Shown: positions 38,384 to 48,678, counted from the first letter of the stretch. The stretch: DNA of 64,000 bases from Lactobacillaceae bacterium AF64-9pH9TA (GCA_027681045.1 JAQDCK010000002.1:176801-240800), one strand, 5' to 3'. The notes: generated by a model not told the origin, from the letters alone. Translations and numbers: made by a program.

Positions 38384-38635
38384 TTACTTAGCAAGCTTAG
38401 CCAAACGACTCTTGTCACGGTTAGCCTTGTTCTTGTGGATCAAGCCCTTTGAAGCAGCCTTGTCCAATTCACGGATAGCAGCAACGTGTAATTCGGAGGC
38501 GTTGTCCGCACCAGCAGCTTGAGCAGCCTTAAACTTCTTAACGGCAGTTCTCATAGTGCTGAGTTGAGCAGCATTGCGTTCGTTAGCAACAGCTTGAGTC
38601 TTAACACGCTTGATAGCAGATTTGATTTGTGGCAT
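38384..38635 (-). CDS. rpsT: 30S ribosomal protein S20
   Basis: An 83-residue basic helical protein that binds 16S rRNA early in 30S assembly. [20 protein letters not shown] and the C-terminal [20 protein letters not shown] are S20 signatures. The start is ATG 38635 behind GGAGGTGA; an upstream in-frame ATG at 38668 would include the Shine-Dalgarno. It has a strong promoter at 38675-38703. Confidence 0.96.
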   Translation of the reverse strand: MPQIKSAIKRVKTQAVANERNAAQLSTMRTAVKKFKAAQAAGADNASELHVAAIRELDKAASKGLIHKNKANRDKSRLAKLAK

Positions 38636-38674
38636 TAGGTTCACCTCCAATAACTGATTGAAATTCACTAAATT

Positions 38675-38703
38675 ATTATACTGAAAGCCAGCGCCAGATG
38701 CAA
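38675..38703 (-). promoter_or_regulatory. rpsT promoter
   Basis: On the minus strand TTGCAT, a 17-base spacer and a perfect TATAAT lie 40-68 bases before the rpsT start. Confidence 0.8.
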
Positions 38704-38716
38704 GAAGAAATTTTAC

Positions 38717-38744
38717 TTGCTTTTTCCAAAAAATCGGGTATGAT
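38717..38744 (+). promoter_or_regulatory. rpsO promoter
   Basis: TTGCTT (38717-38722), a 16-base spacer and TATGAT (38739-38744) lie back-to-back with the rpsT promoter. They place the start of the rpsO leader near 38751. Confidence 0.65.
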
Positions 38745-38750
38745 TATATT

Positions 38751-38839
38751 TGTTATGTGAACCCCGGACGTTGTCTTTACGTTTCACCTAACGGCTGACG
38801 CTGTCCGGGGCAATTTTTTATAAAGAAAGGTGCAGAAAC
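38751..38839 (+). ncRNA. Structured rpsO leader with terminator-like stem (probable S15 autoregulation)
   Basis: CCCCGGAC (38762-38769) pairs perfectly with GTCCGGGG (38803-38810), and CAATTTTTTA follows. Inside lies a smaller CGTT/AACG hairpin. S15 represses its own synthesis through unrelated leader structures in several phyla; this leader fits that pattern, but binding is inferred. The T-run would also allow premature termination. Confidence 0.6.
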
Positions 38840-39109
38840 ATGGCAGTTTCAAAAGAAAGAAAGAACGAAATCATCAAGGAATACGCAACCCACGAAGGCG
38901 ACACTGGTTCCGTAGAAGTTCAAGTTGCTGTTTTGACTGAAGACATCAACAACTTGACTCAACACATGCGTGAACACTCACACGACCACCACTCATACGT
39001 TGGTCTGTTGAAGAAGATCGGTCACCGTCGTAACTTGCTCCGCTACTTGCAAGAAAACGACTTGGAACGTTACCGTGCTTTGATCGCTCGTTTGGGTCTG
39101 CGTCGTTAA
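38840..39109 (+). CDS. rpsO: 30S ribosomal protein S15
   Basis: An 89-residue primary 16S rRNA-binding protein. [20 protein letters not shown], the [20 protein letters not shown] helix, [20 protein letters not shown] and the LRR ending are diagnostic. Codon use is strongly biased, as expected for a highly expressed gene. It follows an apparently structured leader. Confidence 0.98.
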   Translation: MAVSKERKNEIIKEYATHEGDTGSVEVQVAVLTEDINNLTQHMREHSHDHHSYVGLLKKIGHRRNLLRYLQENDLERYRALIARLGLRR

Positions 39110-39122
39110 TCAAAGACCTACC

Positions 39123-39157
39123 AAGAGGCTGGGATTTCCCGGCCTCTTTTCTTTTTT
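39123..39157 (+). terminator. Intrinsic terminator after rpsO
   Basis: AAGAGGCTGGG pairs with CCCGGCCTCTT (one G-T pair) around ATTT, followed by TTCTTTTTT. The remaining sequence to 39327 is AT-rich and shows no gene. Confidence 0.85.
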
Positions 39158-39327
39158 CTATTTTCAGCTTCATTTTTCTTTCTTTTCCTTTGAGGGCTTA
39201 GTGACTATCATGCTCATGCCCTTTATGTTAAAATTAAAAAGATTATAAGCGTTTTGATCGACAGATCCATATAAAGCATCTATCAGACAAAGAATTGATT
39301 TAACATGATTACGAAAAGGAGAGCTTT

Positions 39328-41196
39328 ATGTCAGACAAGTTAAAAATAATGGTTCTAAGCGGGGTCCGCGAGCAGGGCAAGAACATGTTTGCCGTTCAGG
39401 TGAACGATGAAATCTTTGTTTTGGACGCCGGCCTCAAGTACCCGGACAGTTCATTGTTCGGGATCGATGTGGTAATTCCGGACATGGAATTCTTCAAGCA
39501 ATACGGCGACCAAGTGGCGGGGATCTTCTTGACTCACGGCCACGCTGACTCCATCGGGGCCCTGCCATACATTTTGCGGGACTGGGATATTCCGGTTTTT
39601 GGTTCAAAACTCACCATTGAACTGGCCAAGATTGACGTGCAAAGAGAAAACAAGCGACGGAACAACCAGCTGTTCAACGTCATTGACGCCGATACGGAAA
39701 TCGACTTCAAGAATGCCAGCGTGTCCTTCTTCCACACCACTCACTCAGTGCCAGACTCTTTGGGGATCGTCATCCATGCTCTCCAAGGGCAGATCGTCTA
39801 CACCGGTGACTTTAAGTTTGACCCCTCAGCCCGGCCAGCTTACCGCACTGACATGACCCGGCTGGCTGAAATCGCGGAAAACGGCGTTCTGGCCCTTTTG
39901 CCGGACTCATCCAACGCGGAAGCGGTCTTCCCGAATGCCAGCGAAAATGAAGTTGGTGCTTACATCACCAATGTCTTCAGAAACGCCAAAGGCCGGATCA
40001 TCGTGGCCGGTAAGGCTTCCAACCTGAACCGGGTCCAGCAGGTCTTTAACGCCGCTGCTGCTACCGGCCGCCGGGTCCTTTTGACTGGCCGGGACGTGGC
40101 TAAGATCGTCCACACGGCCATGAAGCTGGGCTATCTGGAAGTGCCAGACGGGCTTTTGATGAAGGTCAAGGAACTCAAGGACGTGCCGGATGAAAAGACG
40201 GTCATCCTGGAAACCGGTCGGATGGGTGAACCACTCCAGTCCCTGCAGAAGATGGCTAACAACCGCCACCGGATGATTACCATCCACGAAGGGGACCTGG
40301 TATTTATTGCCACGACTCCGTCTCACGCCGTTGAAACCACGGTGGCTATCACCAGTGACATGGTTTACCGGGCAGGCGGCACGGTTATCGAACTTGGCCG
40401 CAACATGCACACTTCCGGCCACGCGACTGGCCGGGACCTGCAGACCTTGATCGACCTCTTGAAGCCACGGATTCTGGTACCGGTCATCGGGGACTACCGG
40501 CTTTTGGAAGCAGTCAAGGACTTAGCCGTTGAAACCGGGATGGACCCGGACGACGTCTACATTACCCAAAACGGGGACTGCCTGGAATACGACACCAAGC
40601 GCGGCCAGTTCTTCCGCGGGGATGCCGTGCCGGGTGAAGACACGATGATCGATGGCTCCGGGGTCGGCGACGTGGGCAACATTGTTTTGCGCGACCGGGA
40701 AGTTTTGTCAGATGACGGGATCTTCATCGCGGTAGTGACGATTGACCGCAAGAAGAAGAAGATCGTGTCTGAACCGCAAGTCACCAGCCGGGGCTTTGTC
40801 TACATCAAGGCCAACCACAAGCTGATGAATGACTCTATCCAGGTCATCAAGGACGCTATCCAGGCCAACTTTGAACACAAGAAGTTTGACTGGACTGAGC
40901 TCAAGCAAGACATGCGCTCCAGTCTGGAGAAGTTCCTTTACAAGCAGACCAACCGCCGGCCAGTTGTTTTGCCAGTCGTTATGGAAGTCAACCAGAACCG
41001 GCATCGGGCAATGCAGAAGAAAGCCGAAGACGCGGCTGAAGGCTCTAAGGAAAAGCCGGTTAAGAAAAACAACCGCAAGAAGCAGACCAGGCCGGCAAAC
41101 AAGTCCGCTAAGACTGGCAAGAAGCCAGCCGCTAAGGGCAAGAAGCCGGTAAAAAAGAATAAGAAGAAGGACAGCAAGGCCGATGACAAGCGTTAG
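39328..41196 (+). CDS. rnjB: Ribonuclease J2
   Basis: A 622-residue beta-CASP RNase J paralogue. HTTHSVPDSLG, YTGDFKFD and HTSGHAT are kept. The key motif reads H70-G-H72-A-D74-S75 instead of HGHEDH, and VPVIGDYR (Ile387) replaces the VPVHGEYR histidine, so two metal ligands are gone. J2 proteins are known as weakly active partners that shape J1 activity. The C-terminal 60 residues are a Lys/Ala/Pro-rich tail, probably an RNA-binding or disordered extension. It overlaps the next gene by 14 bases. Confidence 0.93.
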   Translation: MSDKLKIMVLSGVREQGKNMFAVQVNDEIFVLDAGLKYPDSSLFGIDVVIPDMEFFKQYGDQVAGIFLTHGHADSIGALPYILRDWDIPVFGSKLTIELAKIDVQRENKRRNNQLFNVIDADTEIDFKNASVSFFHTTHSVPDSLGIVIHALQGQIVYTGDFKFDPSARPAYRTDMTRLAEIAENGVLALLPDSSNAEAVFPNASENEVGAYITNVFRNAKGRIIVAGKASNLNRVQQVFNAAAATGRRVLLTGRDVAKIVHTAMKLGYLEVPDGLLMKVKELKDVPDEKTVILETGRMGEPLQSLQKMANNRHRMITIHEGDLVFIATTPSHAVETTVAITSDMVYRAGGTVIELGRNMHTSGHATGRDLQTLIDLLKPRILVPVIGDYRLLEAVKDLAVETGMDPDDVYITQNGDCLEYDTKRGQFFRGDAVPGEDTMIDGSGVGDVGNIVLRDREVLSDDGIFIAVVTIDRKKKKIVSEPQVTSRGFVYIKANHKLMNDSIQVIKDAIQANFEHKKFDWTELKQDMRSSLEKFLYKQTNRRPVVLPVVMEVNQNRHRAMQKKAEDAAEGSKEKPVKKNNRKKQTRPANKSAKTGKKPAAKGKKPVKKNKKKDSKADDKR

Positions 41197-42016
41197 CCAA
41201 GAGAACCTGCGGAAATTGGCCATAGAGGCTGAAGCAGGAGGAGACTACCAGGCTGCCTGCGGACACTTGGAGGAGGCCCTGAGGATGGGCTTTGACGAGG
41301 ACCTGGCCCTGGACTTGTCCCGCCTTTTGCGCTTAAACAAGGAAGAAGATCAGGCTTATGCCCTTATCAAGGCACTGCCTGATCTTTTTTCCCGGGATAA
41401 AGTGTTGGAGGAGTATGGACAAGTCCTGGCGGCTAATAATTTTTTGATCGAGGCTCTCCAGGTCAAGCATTTGACTGAAGGAGAGGTCGACTTCCCGGTT
41501 TTGCCAGCAGACAAAAAGGAAGAAGAGAAAATCCTGCTTGCTTTCAGAAAAAAGCAGGCAGTCAGCCAAGGCCAGTATGAGCAGCTTTTGAAGCTGGATT
41601 TGCCGACTTACCTGGCCTTTGCCAGAAGCCTTTTGCTGGATCCTTTGGCCAATTACGCCTTGCGCCTGGCGGTTTGCGAGGACCTGGTCAAGCTGGGGAT
41701 TAAAGAAGAGCTGCAGGTTATGATCTTGGGGGAATTGAAGAGTTTTGTGCCAGCAGAAACAGCTTTGCTCAAGCAGGACCCTGTCTACCGGGAATTTATC
41801 GCTTCTCTGGCTAGCCGCTACCAAAACCGCCCTAGCGAATTGCCCTTGATTCTGGCGGAAGGAAATTTCGCTTTTGGCCAGCTTTATCCCTGCCAGGGAG
41901 ATTACGTCACTAATCCCGATGCCTTTGCCCGGGACTTGACCGGCTTCTTGCGGCAAAAGCGGGGCGGGGAGAGCCAGGATTTGCTGGAAAAAATCTATCA
42001 GAAAAATAGTGATTAA
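41183..42016 (+). CDS. TPR-like helical protein of unknown function
   Basis: A 277-residue, largely helical protein that begins inside the last codons of rnjB (overlap of 14 bases). The first 100 residues contain TPR-like repeats (GGDYQAACGHLEEALRMGFD). The rest, including VPAETALLKQDPVYREF, resembles the repeat-containing proteins found between RNase J2 and tuf in other lactobacilli. No catalytic motif is visible. The coupling to rnjB suggests a link to RNA metabolism, which is inference. Confidence 0.75.
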   Translation: MTSVSQENLRKLAIEAEAGGDYQAACGHLEEALRMGFDEDLALDLSRLLRLNKEEDQAYALIKALPDLFSRDKVLEEYGQVLAANNFLIEALQVKHLTEGEVDFPVLPADKKEEEKILLAFRKKQAVSQGQYEQLLKLDLPTYLAFARSLLLDPLANYALRLAVCEDLVKLGIKEELQVMILGELKSFVPAETALLKQDPVYREFIASLASRYQNRPSELPLILAEGNFAFGQLYPCQGDYVTNPDAFARDLTGFLRQKRGGESQDLLEKIYQKNSD

Positions 42017-42054
42017 TCTTTTTGCAAATCACTTTACTTTTTGCCGGCATTTAG

Positions 42055-42178
42055 TATAATCATTTTTGGATATTTTCAAGAAGTTGCGCTATTGCTACTA
42101 GCGTACTTCTTAGGAAAGTAGTACAATATTCAACAGAGAATCATCCGTTAGTTTTGTCTCAACGGACTTCTTGTAAAA
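42055..42178 (+). promoter_or_regulatory. tuf promoter and leader with two hairpins
   Basis: TATAAT at 42055-42060 (with a weak CTTTAC -35) begins a leader of about 130 bases. AAGAAGTTGCGCTA pairs with TAGCGTACTTCTT (42079-42113), and CCGTT pairs with AACGG further on. No T-run follows, so these look like stability or regulatory hairpins rather than terminators. Confidence 0.5.
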
Positions 42179-42197
42179 TTTCAGGAGGGTCATTTTA

Positions 42198-43388
<1,191 letters not shown>

Positions 43389-43421
43389 TTTTTAGTTTTT
43401 GAATTTTAGTTCTAACAGTGT

Positions 43422-43457
43422 AAAAAGGTGTTCTTCTCAGAAGAACGCCTTTTTTTA
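43422..43457 (+). terminator. Intrinsic terminator after tuf
   Basis: AAAAAGGTGTTCTTCT pairs with AGAAGAACGCCTTTTT around a minimal loop. The stem runs into seven T. Confidence 0.88.
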
Positions 43458-43488
43458 TCCAAAAAAGCCCTATTTTGTAGTACTTTCA

Positions 43489-43517
43489 TTGTTTTTTGAC
43501 CGGCTTTAAGGTAAGAT
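43489..43517 (+). promoter_or_regulatory. tig promoter
   Basis: TTGTTT, a 17-base spacer and TAAGAT lie 54-82 bases before the tig start. Confidence 0.5.
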
Positions 43518-43570
43518 ATTTAAGTATGCAAAGTAGCAAACTCAAAATAGACATTGGAGGTATTTGATTA

Positions 43571-44890
43571 ATGTCTGCTAACTGGAAAACTACCGGTAAG
43601 ACTACTGGTGAACTTTCTTTTGAAATCTCTCAAGATGAAATCAAGAAGAGCCTGGACAAGGCTTTTGACCGCGTAAAGAAGAGCTTGCGTGTACCTGGCT
43701 TCCGTAAGGGTCACGTTTCCCGTGTAATCTTCAACCAATACTACGGTGAAGAAGCTCTTTACGAAGACGCTTTGAACTTTGCTTTGCCAGAAGCTTACAG
43801 CGCTGCTGTCAAGGAAACTGGCATCAAGGCAGTTGGCCAACCTCAAATTGTTCCTGTATCAATGGACAAGAACAAGGCCTGGGAAATGAAGGCAATCGTA
43901 ACGGTTGAACCAGAAGTTGAACTTGGCCAATACACTGAAATCGAAGTACCAAAGCAAAACACCCGCGTTTACCAAAAGGACATTGACGCTGAATTGACTA
44001 AGCGTCAAGAACAAAACGCTGAGATGGTTTTGAAGAACGACAAGGCTGAAAACGGTGACACTGTAACCATCGACTACGTTGGTACTGTTGACGGCGTTGA
44101 ATTTGACGGCGGCTCAGCTCAAAACTACTCCCTGGAATTGGGCTCAAACACCTTCATCCCTGGCTTTGAAGACCAACTGGTTGGCCACGGCGCCGGAGAA
44201 GAAGTTGACGTTGTCGTAACCTTCCCAGAAGACTACGGCGCAAAGGACCTGGCTGGCAAGGAAGCTCACTTCGCAACTAAGATCCACGAAGTTAAGGCAA
44301 AGCAATTGCCAGAACTTGACGACGAATTTGCCAAGGATGTTGACGACTCAGTTGAAACCCTTGACGAATTGAAGGAAAAGATCAAGACTGAACTGAAGTC
44401 CGAAAAGGAAGAAGCAGCCAAGGCAGCTATCCAAGAAGCAGCGATCACTACTGCAGTCAAGAACGCTACTGTTGAAGAAATTCCTGACGTGATGATCCAA
44501 GAAGACGTTGACAACCAACTCAACCAATACTTAGGCGACATGCAACGTCAAGGGATTGACCCGCAAACTTACTTCAAGTTGACTAACACGACTGAAGACC
44601 AACTGCGCAGCCAATTGTCAGCAAACGCTGCTGAACGCGTTAAGACTAACCTTGTTTTGGAAGCAATCGTTGCCAAGGAAGGCTTCGAAGCAAGCAAGGA
44701 AGAAATCGACGCTGAAATCAAGGACCTGGCAGACAGCTACAACATGAGCGAAAAGGCAGTTCGCAACGCTTTGAGCGACGAAATGCTGGCTCACGACATC
44801 AACGTCCGCAAGGCAATGGACTTGATCACTGACAGCGCTAAGCAAGTAGCTAAGGCTAAGCTTGAAGAAGGCAGCGAAGAAGACAAGTAA
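43571..44890 (+). CDS. tig: Trigger factor
   Basis: A 439-residue ribosome-bound chaperone with peptidyl-prolyl isomerase activity. The ribosome-binding loop GFRKGHVSR lies near residue 43. The FKBP-like PPIase domain ([20 protein letters not shown], then [17 protein letters not shown]) spans about residues 160-245. The helical C-terminal arm domain completes the fold. Codon use is biased toward highly expressed codons. tig precedes clpX, the usual order. Confidence 0.97.
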   Translation: MSANWKTTGKTTGELSFEISQDEIKKSLDKAFDRVKKSLRVPGFRKGHVSRVIFNQYYGEEALYEDALNFALPEAYSAAVKETGIKAVGQPQIVPVSMDKNKAWEMKAIVTVEPEVELGQYTEIEVPKQNTRVYQKDIDAELTKRQEQNAEMVLKNDKAENGDTVTIDYVGTVDGVEFDGGSAQNYSLELGSNTFIPGFEDQLVGHGAGEEVDVVVTFPEDYGAKDLAGKEAHFATKIHEVKAKQLPELDDEFAKDVDDSVETLDELKEKIKTELKSEKEEAAKAAIQEAAITTAVKNATVEEIPDVMIQEDVDNQLNQYLGDMQRQGIDPQTYFKLTNTTEDQLRSQLSANAAERVKTNLVLEAIVAKEGFEASKEEIDAEIKDLADSYNMSEKAVRNALSDEMLAHDINVRKAMDLITDSAKQVAKAKLEEGSEEDK

Positions 44891-44912
44891 TCGCCTGTCT
44901 ATAGACTGAATT

Positions 44913-44950
44913 CCCCAGAAGTGGCAACTGCCCCTTTTGGGGTTTTCTTT
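44913..44950 (+). terminator. Intrinsic terminator after tig
   Basis: CCCCAGAAGTGGC pairs with GCCCCTTTTGGGG (one mismatch, one G-T) around AACT, followed by TTTTCTTTT. Confidence 0.8.
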
Positions 44951-45041
44951 TGCCAAGACTGATGAAAAATACAAGGCTAATTTCGCGCAAGTTGCCCGTA
45001 TTTATGCTAATCTAGTCTTTAGCAAATAGAGGAGGGAATAC

Positions 45042-46295
45042 ATGGCTACTAAGTTTACAGATCCAGAAGAAGTGAAATGCTCATTCTGTGGCAAGTCTGC
45101 CAGCCAAGTAAAGAAAATGATTGCCGGCAACGGCGTATACATCTGCAACGAGGACATTGAACTCGCCAAGCGGATCATTGATGATGAGCTGCGTCTGGAT
45201 TCACTGAAGGAAGCGCGCGAGCTTCCTAAGCCAATGCAAATTAAAGAAGAACTGGACCAGTACGTGATTGGCCAGGACCGGGCCAAGCGGGTTTTGTCCG
45301 TAGCGGTTTACAACCACTACAAGCGGATCAGTCAAATGGATGTTGATTCTTCAACCGAATTGCAGAAATCAAATATTGCCTTGATCGGGCCAACCGGGTC
45401 CGGCAAGACCTACCTGGCTCAAACTTTGGCCAGGATTTTGAACGTGCCGTTCGCGATCGCGGATGCGACTACTTTGACTGAAGCCGGTTATGTCGGTGAA
45501 GACGTCGAGAACATTCTGCTTAAGCTGCTCCAGAATGCCGATTACGACCTGGAGAGAGCCCAGCGGGGGATCATTTATATCGACGAAATTGACAAGATCT
45601 CCAAGAAGTCAGAAAATGTGTCGATTACCCGGGACGTGTCCGGTGAAGGGGTCCAGCAGGCACTTTTGAAGATCCTGGAAGGGACCATTGCTTCTATTCC
45701 GCCGCAGGGCGGCCGCAAGCACCCGCAGCAGGAAATGATCCGGATGGACACCACCAACATCCTCTTCATTGTCGGCGGGGCTTTTGATGGTATCGAAGAA
45801 ATCGTTAAGAACCGGCTGGGCAAGAAGACCATTGGCTTTGGGGCAGAACAAGAATCTGGCAAGGTTGACGATGACAACTGGAACCGTTTCTTGACGACCG
45901 GGGACTTAGTCAAGTTTGGCTTGATCCCTGAATTCATTGGCCGTATTCCGATTATCACTACCTTGGACCGGCTGGATAGCGACGATTTGGTCCGGATCTT
46001 GACTGAACCAAAGAATGCCTTGATCAAGCAATACCAGAAGCTGCTTTCCCTTGACGGGGTTGACCTGGAATTTGAACCAGCCGCCGTCAAGCAGATTGCT
46101 GACCTGGCCATTGAGCGGAAGATGGGGGCCAGAGGGCTTAGAACCATCATTGAAAACGCCATGATGGACATCATGTACCGGACGCCGAGCGAAAGCGACA
46201 TCAGCAAGGTCATCATCACGCCGGAAACGATTACCGGGATGGGCGAGCCGAAGGTGATTCGCCGCGAACTAGAAGAGGTTGCCGATGATCATTAA
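45042..46295 (+). CDS. clpX: ATP-dependent Clp protease ATP-binding subunit ClpX
   Basis: A 417-residue AAA+ unfoldase that delivers substrates to ClpP. Walker A is GPTGSGKT (Lys122), Walker [11 protein letters not shown] near residue 178, the pore loop [11 protein letters not shown] near 146, and the ClpP-binding IGF loop TIGFGAE near 265. The N-terminal zinc-binding domain has C13, C16 and C35 but Asp38 in place of the fourth cysteine. ATG 45042 follows GAGGG. The engB start overlaps its end by 11 bases. Confidence 0.96.
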   Translation: MATKFTDPEEVKCSFCGKSASQVKKMIAGNGVYICNEDIELAKRIIDDELRLDSLKEARELPKPMQIKEELDQYVIGQDRAKRVLSVAVYNHYKRISQMDVDSSTELQKSNIALIGPTGSGKTYLAQTLARILNVPFAIADATTLTEAGYVGEDVENILLKLLQNADYDLERAQRGIIYIDEIDKISKKSENVSITRDVSGEGVQQALLKILEGTIASIPPQGGRKHPQQEMIRMDTTNILFIVGGAFDGIEEIVKNRLGKKTIGFGAEQESGKVDDDNWNRFLTTGDLVKFGLIPEFIGRIPIITTLDRLDSDDLVRILTEPKNALIKQYQKLLSLDGVDLEFEPAAVKQIADLAIERKMGARGLRTIIENAMMDIMYRTPSESDISKVIITPETITGMGEPKVIRRELEEVADDH

Positions 46296-46887
46296 CCAAT
46301 CAGAATTTGCCGTCAGCGCGGTTAAAGCCAGTCAGTACCCGAAAGACGGCTTGGATGAAATCGCCCTGGCTGGCCGGTCAAACGTGGGCAAGTCCAGCTT
46401 GATCAATACCCTTTTGCAAAGAAAGAACCTGGCCCGGACCTCCTCGTCGCCGGGCAAGACCCAGACCTTGAACTTCTACCGGGTGGACAGCGATCAAGCT
46501 GACTTTTACCTGGTAGATGTGCCGGGCTATGGCTATGCCAAGGTTTCCAAGAAGCAGAGGGAAGAGTTCGGGGAAATGATCCAGGACTACCTAGAAACCC
46601 GGGCCTACCTCAAGGGCTTGATCCTGCTGATCGACGGCCGCCACGAACCGACCGCCGACGATATTGCCATGTATGACTATAGCCAGTATCTCAACTTGCC
46701 GATTTTAATAGTGGCCACGAAGATGGACAAGATCAAGAAGAATGCCTTCAACAAGACTGAAGCAGCCTTCAGAAAGCATTTGAACTTGAACAAGGACAAT
46801 GTGACCTTCCTGCCATTTTCATCAGTGACCAAGCTGAACGTCGACCAGGTCAAGAACTGGATTGAAGCCAGATTGGACGAAGAATAG
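46285..46887 (+). CDS. engB: Ribosome-biogenesis GTPase EngB (YsxC/YihA)
   Basis: A 200-residue GTPase for 50S subunit assembly. G1 is [15 protein letters not shown] near residue 29, G3 DVPGYGYA near 75 and G4 TKMDK near 144. The start is ATG 46285 ([13 protein letters not shown]) within the end of clpX with AGAGG upstream; an in-frame TTG two codons earlier is less likely. clpX-engB is the conserved order in lactobacilli. Confidence 0.95.
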   Translation: MIINQSEFAVSAVKASQYPKDGLDEIALAGRSNVGKSSLINTLLQRKNLARTSSSPGKTQTLNFYRVDSDQADFYLVDVPGYGYAKVSKKQREEFGEMIQDYLETRAYLKGLILLIDGRHEPTADDIAMYDYSQYLNLPILIVATKMDKIKKNAFNKTEAAFRKHLNLNKDNVTFLPFSSVTKLNVDQVKNWIEARLDEE

Positions 46888-46896
46888 CAGAAAAAA

Positions 46897-46934
46897 CAAA
46901 AATGCTCAAAGGAATTTTCCTTTGGGCATTTTGC
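46897..46934. terminator. Bidirectional terminator between engB and the DUF2974 gene
   Basis: AAAATGCTCAAAGG pairs with CCTTTGGGCATTTT around a 6-base loop. T-runs lie on both strands, between convergent genes. Confidence 0.85.
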
Positions 46935-46936
46935 GT

Positions 46937-48544
46937 TTACCGGTGTTTTTTCGGCATTTGGGGCCGGTGGTTGAAGAGTTCGGCGATCAGCTTGAAGGCT
47001 CCGTAGATGATCAAGAGGATCCCGATCTCAATGATTGATTGGTGGTTGAAGTATTCCGGGTTGATGATGACGATAATCCCCAGGGCAAAAGCGATAATAG
47101 CTTCCGCCGCGGTGATGATTATTCTGAAGACCCCAGTCTGCTTGCGCAAAATAATCTTGCGGACCCGACCATAGGCGAAGAAGAGCAGGAAGGCCCCCAG
47201 GAAGTAGTGGGCCAAAAAAACCAGGAGCTGGTTGCTCGATAAAAGGGCCACAGACACGGCGAACAAGACCAGGTAGGTAATTAAGAAGAAACGCTTCTGC
47301 TGGGGCTTAAAAGCCGAAACTGAGACCGAGAGGATATGGTTGACGCTGAAGATAATCCCCCCGACAGCGGCCAGCACCCCGAAGGCCTTGAAGGCATAGT
47401 TAGGTGCCGTCAGACTGATGATGCCAAGCAGGACCAGGAGCCAGCCGGCCAGGGTGTCCCGGCTGAACAGGGCCGCCCCGATCTGCTGGTTCTTGATCAG
47501 CTGCCAGATCGAGGAAAAGAGATTGCCCAAAATGAACTTGGTCCGCCTTGAAGAGTTGGTCACCGACAAAAGGATGGCCCCGAAGCCCCCGAAGCCGTTC
47601 TTGGCAAGCTGGTTGATCTTGCTCGACCCGCTGGCCGCCAGGGCGTCAAAGAGGTCCTGGGTCAAGGCTTCCCTCTCTTCCAGGCTGGCTGACCCGATCC
47701 ATTGGTTGATCAGCTGGTTATAGACCCGGGACTCAGGATTGGGCCGCTTGTGGGTCACGAAATGGCTGCCTTTGATCTGCCAGGAATAGGTATCGTGCTG
47801 GGCGATATTGCCATTGGTTGAGTAGACGATGACCGGGTCGACCTCTCTTGGTTCAAAGAGGCGGCCAATAATCGAGAAGTCGGGTACGTAGCGGCGGAGG
47901 ACCATTTGCAAAAAGTCCTCGTTGTAGTCAACTCCGGCTTCGCTGGCCAGGCCAGGGCTGTCAAAGGTATAGACGGCCTTGATCCGGGCCCGGTAGTCTT
48001 CGGGGAGATTCAAGGCGGCGTATTCAGCCAGGTTGCCCCCTTTAGAGTGGCCGCCCAGGATGTAGTCAGCTGAGTCGCCGGCCAGGAGGTCCTTGAGGTA
48101 GCAGGCTCCTAAGATTTGGGCCTTAGTTTCTTTAAAAGAAATCTCAAAGTCTTCCCGCCAGCCAACCAGGGTGTCGTCGGTCCCTCTAAAGGCCACATAG
48201 TGGGTGCCGTCTTCAAGGACGATTTTCAAGGCGCTGAACTGGCACTGGTCAGTCAAAACGGTGTTGAAGTGGGACAAGCGGGCATCCTTGAAGCGGTCGG
48301 CTTCGCTCATCAAGTGGAAGAGCTCCTGGTACTGGCTGGCGTCCAGGCCGGTGAAGGAAGTGGCGAAGTATTTCTCGGCAATTTCACTCACTGTCACTTC
48401 TTTGTTACCTGAAGGGATGTACTTTTCCAGGTTAAGATAAGAAAAAATTGCTAAGACTAAAGCGTCGATTTCGTTGAAAGGAGACTTTTCCAAGGGAATG
48501 TCGCCGCGCCATTCCAGGTAGGTCAGCAAATTGCTGTTGTCCAA
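46937..48544 (-). CDS. DUF2974 (Mbeg1-like) alpha/beta hydrolase with C-terminal membrane domain
   Basis: A protein of about 535 residues. The N-terminal part is a lipase-like DUF2974 domain: YLEWRGD at the start, FRGTDDTLVGWREDF near residue 120, and the nucleophile elbow GGHSKGGNLAEYAAL near residue 165. The C-terminal 200 residues contain about six to seven membrane spans resembling DUF308/HdeD segments. The hydrolase probably acts at the membrane on lipids or esters; the substrate is unknown. The start is TTG 48544, ten bases after AAGGA; a GTG at 48553 is too close to it. A near-consensus cre site lies at 48571-48586. Confidence 0.8.
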   Translation of the reverse strand: MDNSNLLTYLEWRGDIPLEKSPFNEIDALVLAIFSYLNLEKYIPSGNKEVTVSEIAEKYFATSFTGLDASQYQELFHLMSEADRFKDARLSHFNTVLTDQCQFSALKIVLEDGTHYVAFRGTDDTLVGWREDFEISFKETKAQILGACYLKDLLAGDSADYILGGHSKGGNLAEYAALNLPEDYRARIKAVYTFDSPGLASEAGVDYNEDFLQMVLRRYVPDFSIIGRLFEPREVDPVIVYSTNGNIAQHDTYSWQIKGSHFVTHKRPNPESRVYNQLINQWIGSASLEEREALTQDLFDALAASGSSKINQLAKNGFGGFGAILLSVTNSSRRTKFILGNLFSSIWQLIKNQQIGAALFSRDTLAGWLLVLLGIISLTAPNYAFKAFGVLAAVGGIIFSVNHILSVSVSAFKPQQKRFFLITYLVLFAVSVALLSSNQLLVFLAHYFLGAFLLFFAYGRVRKIILRKQTGVFRIIITAAEAIIAFALGIIVIINPEYFNHQSIIEIGILLIIYGAFKLIAELFNHRPQMPKKHR

Positions 48545-48570
48545 GATGCTCACATCCTTAAAGAAAATAA

Positions 48571-48586
48571 TTGCAAATGCTTACAA
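48571..48586. promoter_or_regulatory. Near-consensus cre (CcpA) site upstream of the DUF2974 gene
   Basis: On the minus strand TTGTAAGCATTTGCAA matches WTGNNANCGNTNNCAW at all but the central G. Its place 27-42 bases before the start suggests carbon catabolite control; this is inferred. Confidence 0.4.
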
Positions 48587-48656
48587 GTTAATTTTAGCCT
48601 AAATAGGGTAGGGATGGGCAGATTTACCAGAAAATTTAGCGACTTTTATAAAATAT

Positions 48657-48678
48657 AAAAAGCCGCCAACAAGCGGCT
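48657..48678 (-). terminator. Intrinsic terminator after the SPJ_0845-type gene
   Basis: On the minus strand AGCCGC pairs with GCGGCT around a 6-base loop, followed by TTTTTATA. The first arm begins on the last base of the stop codon. Confidence 0.7.
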
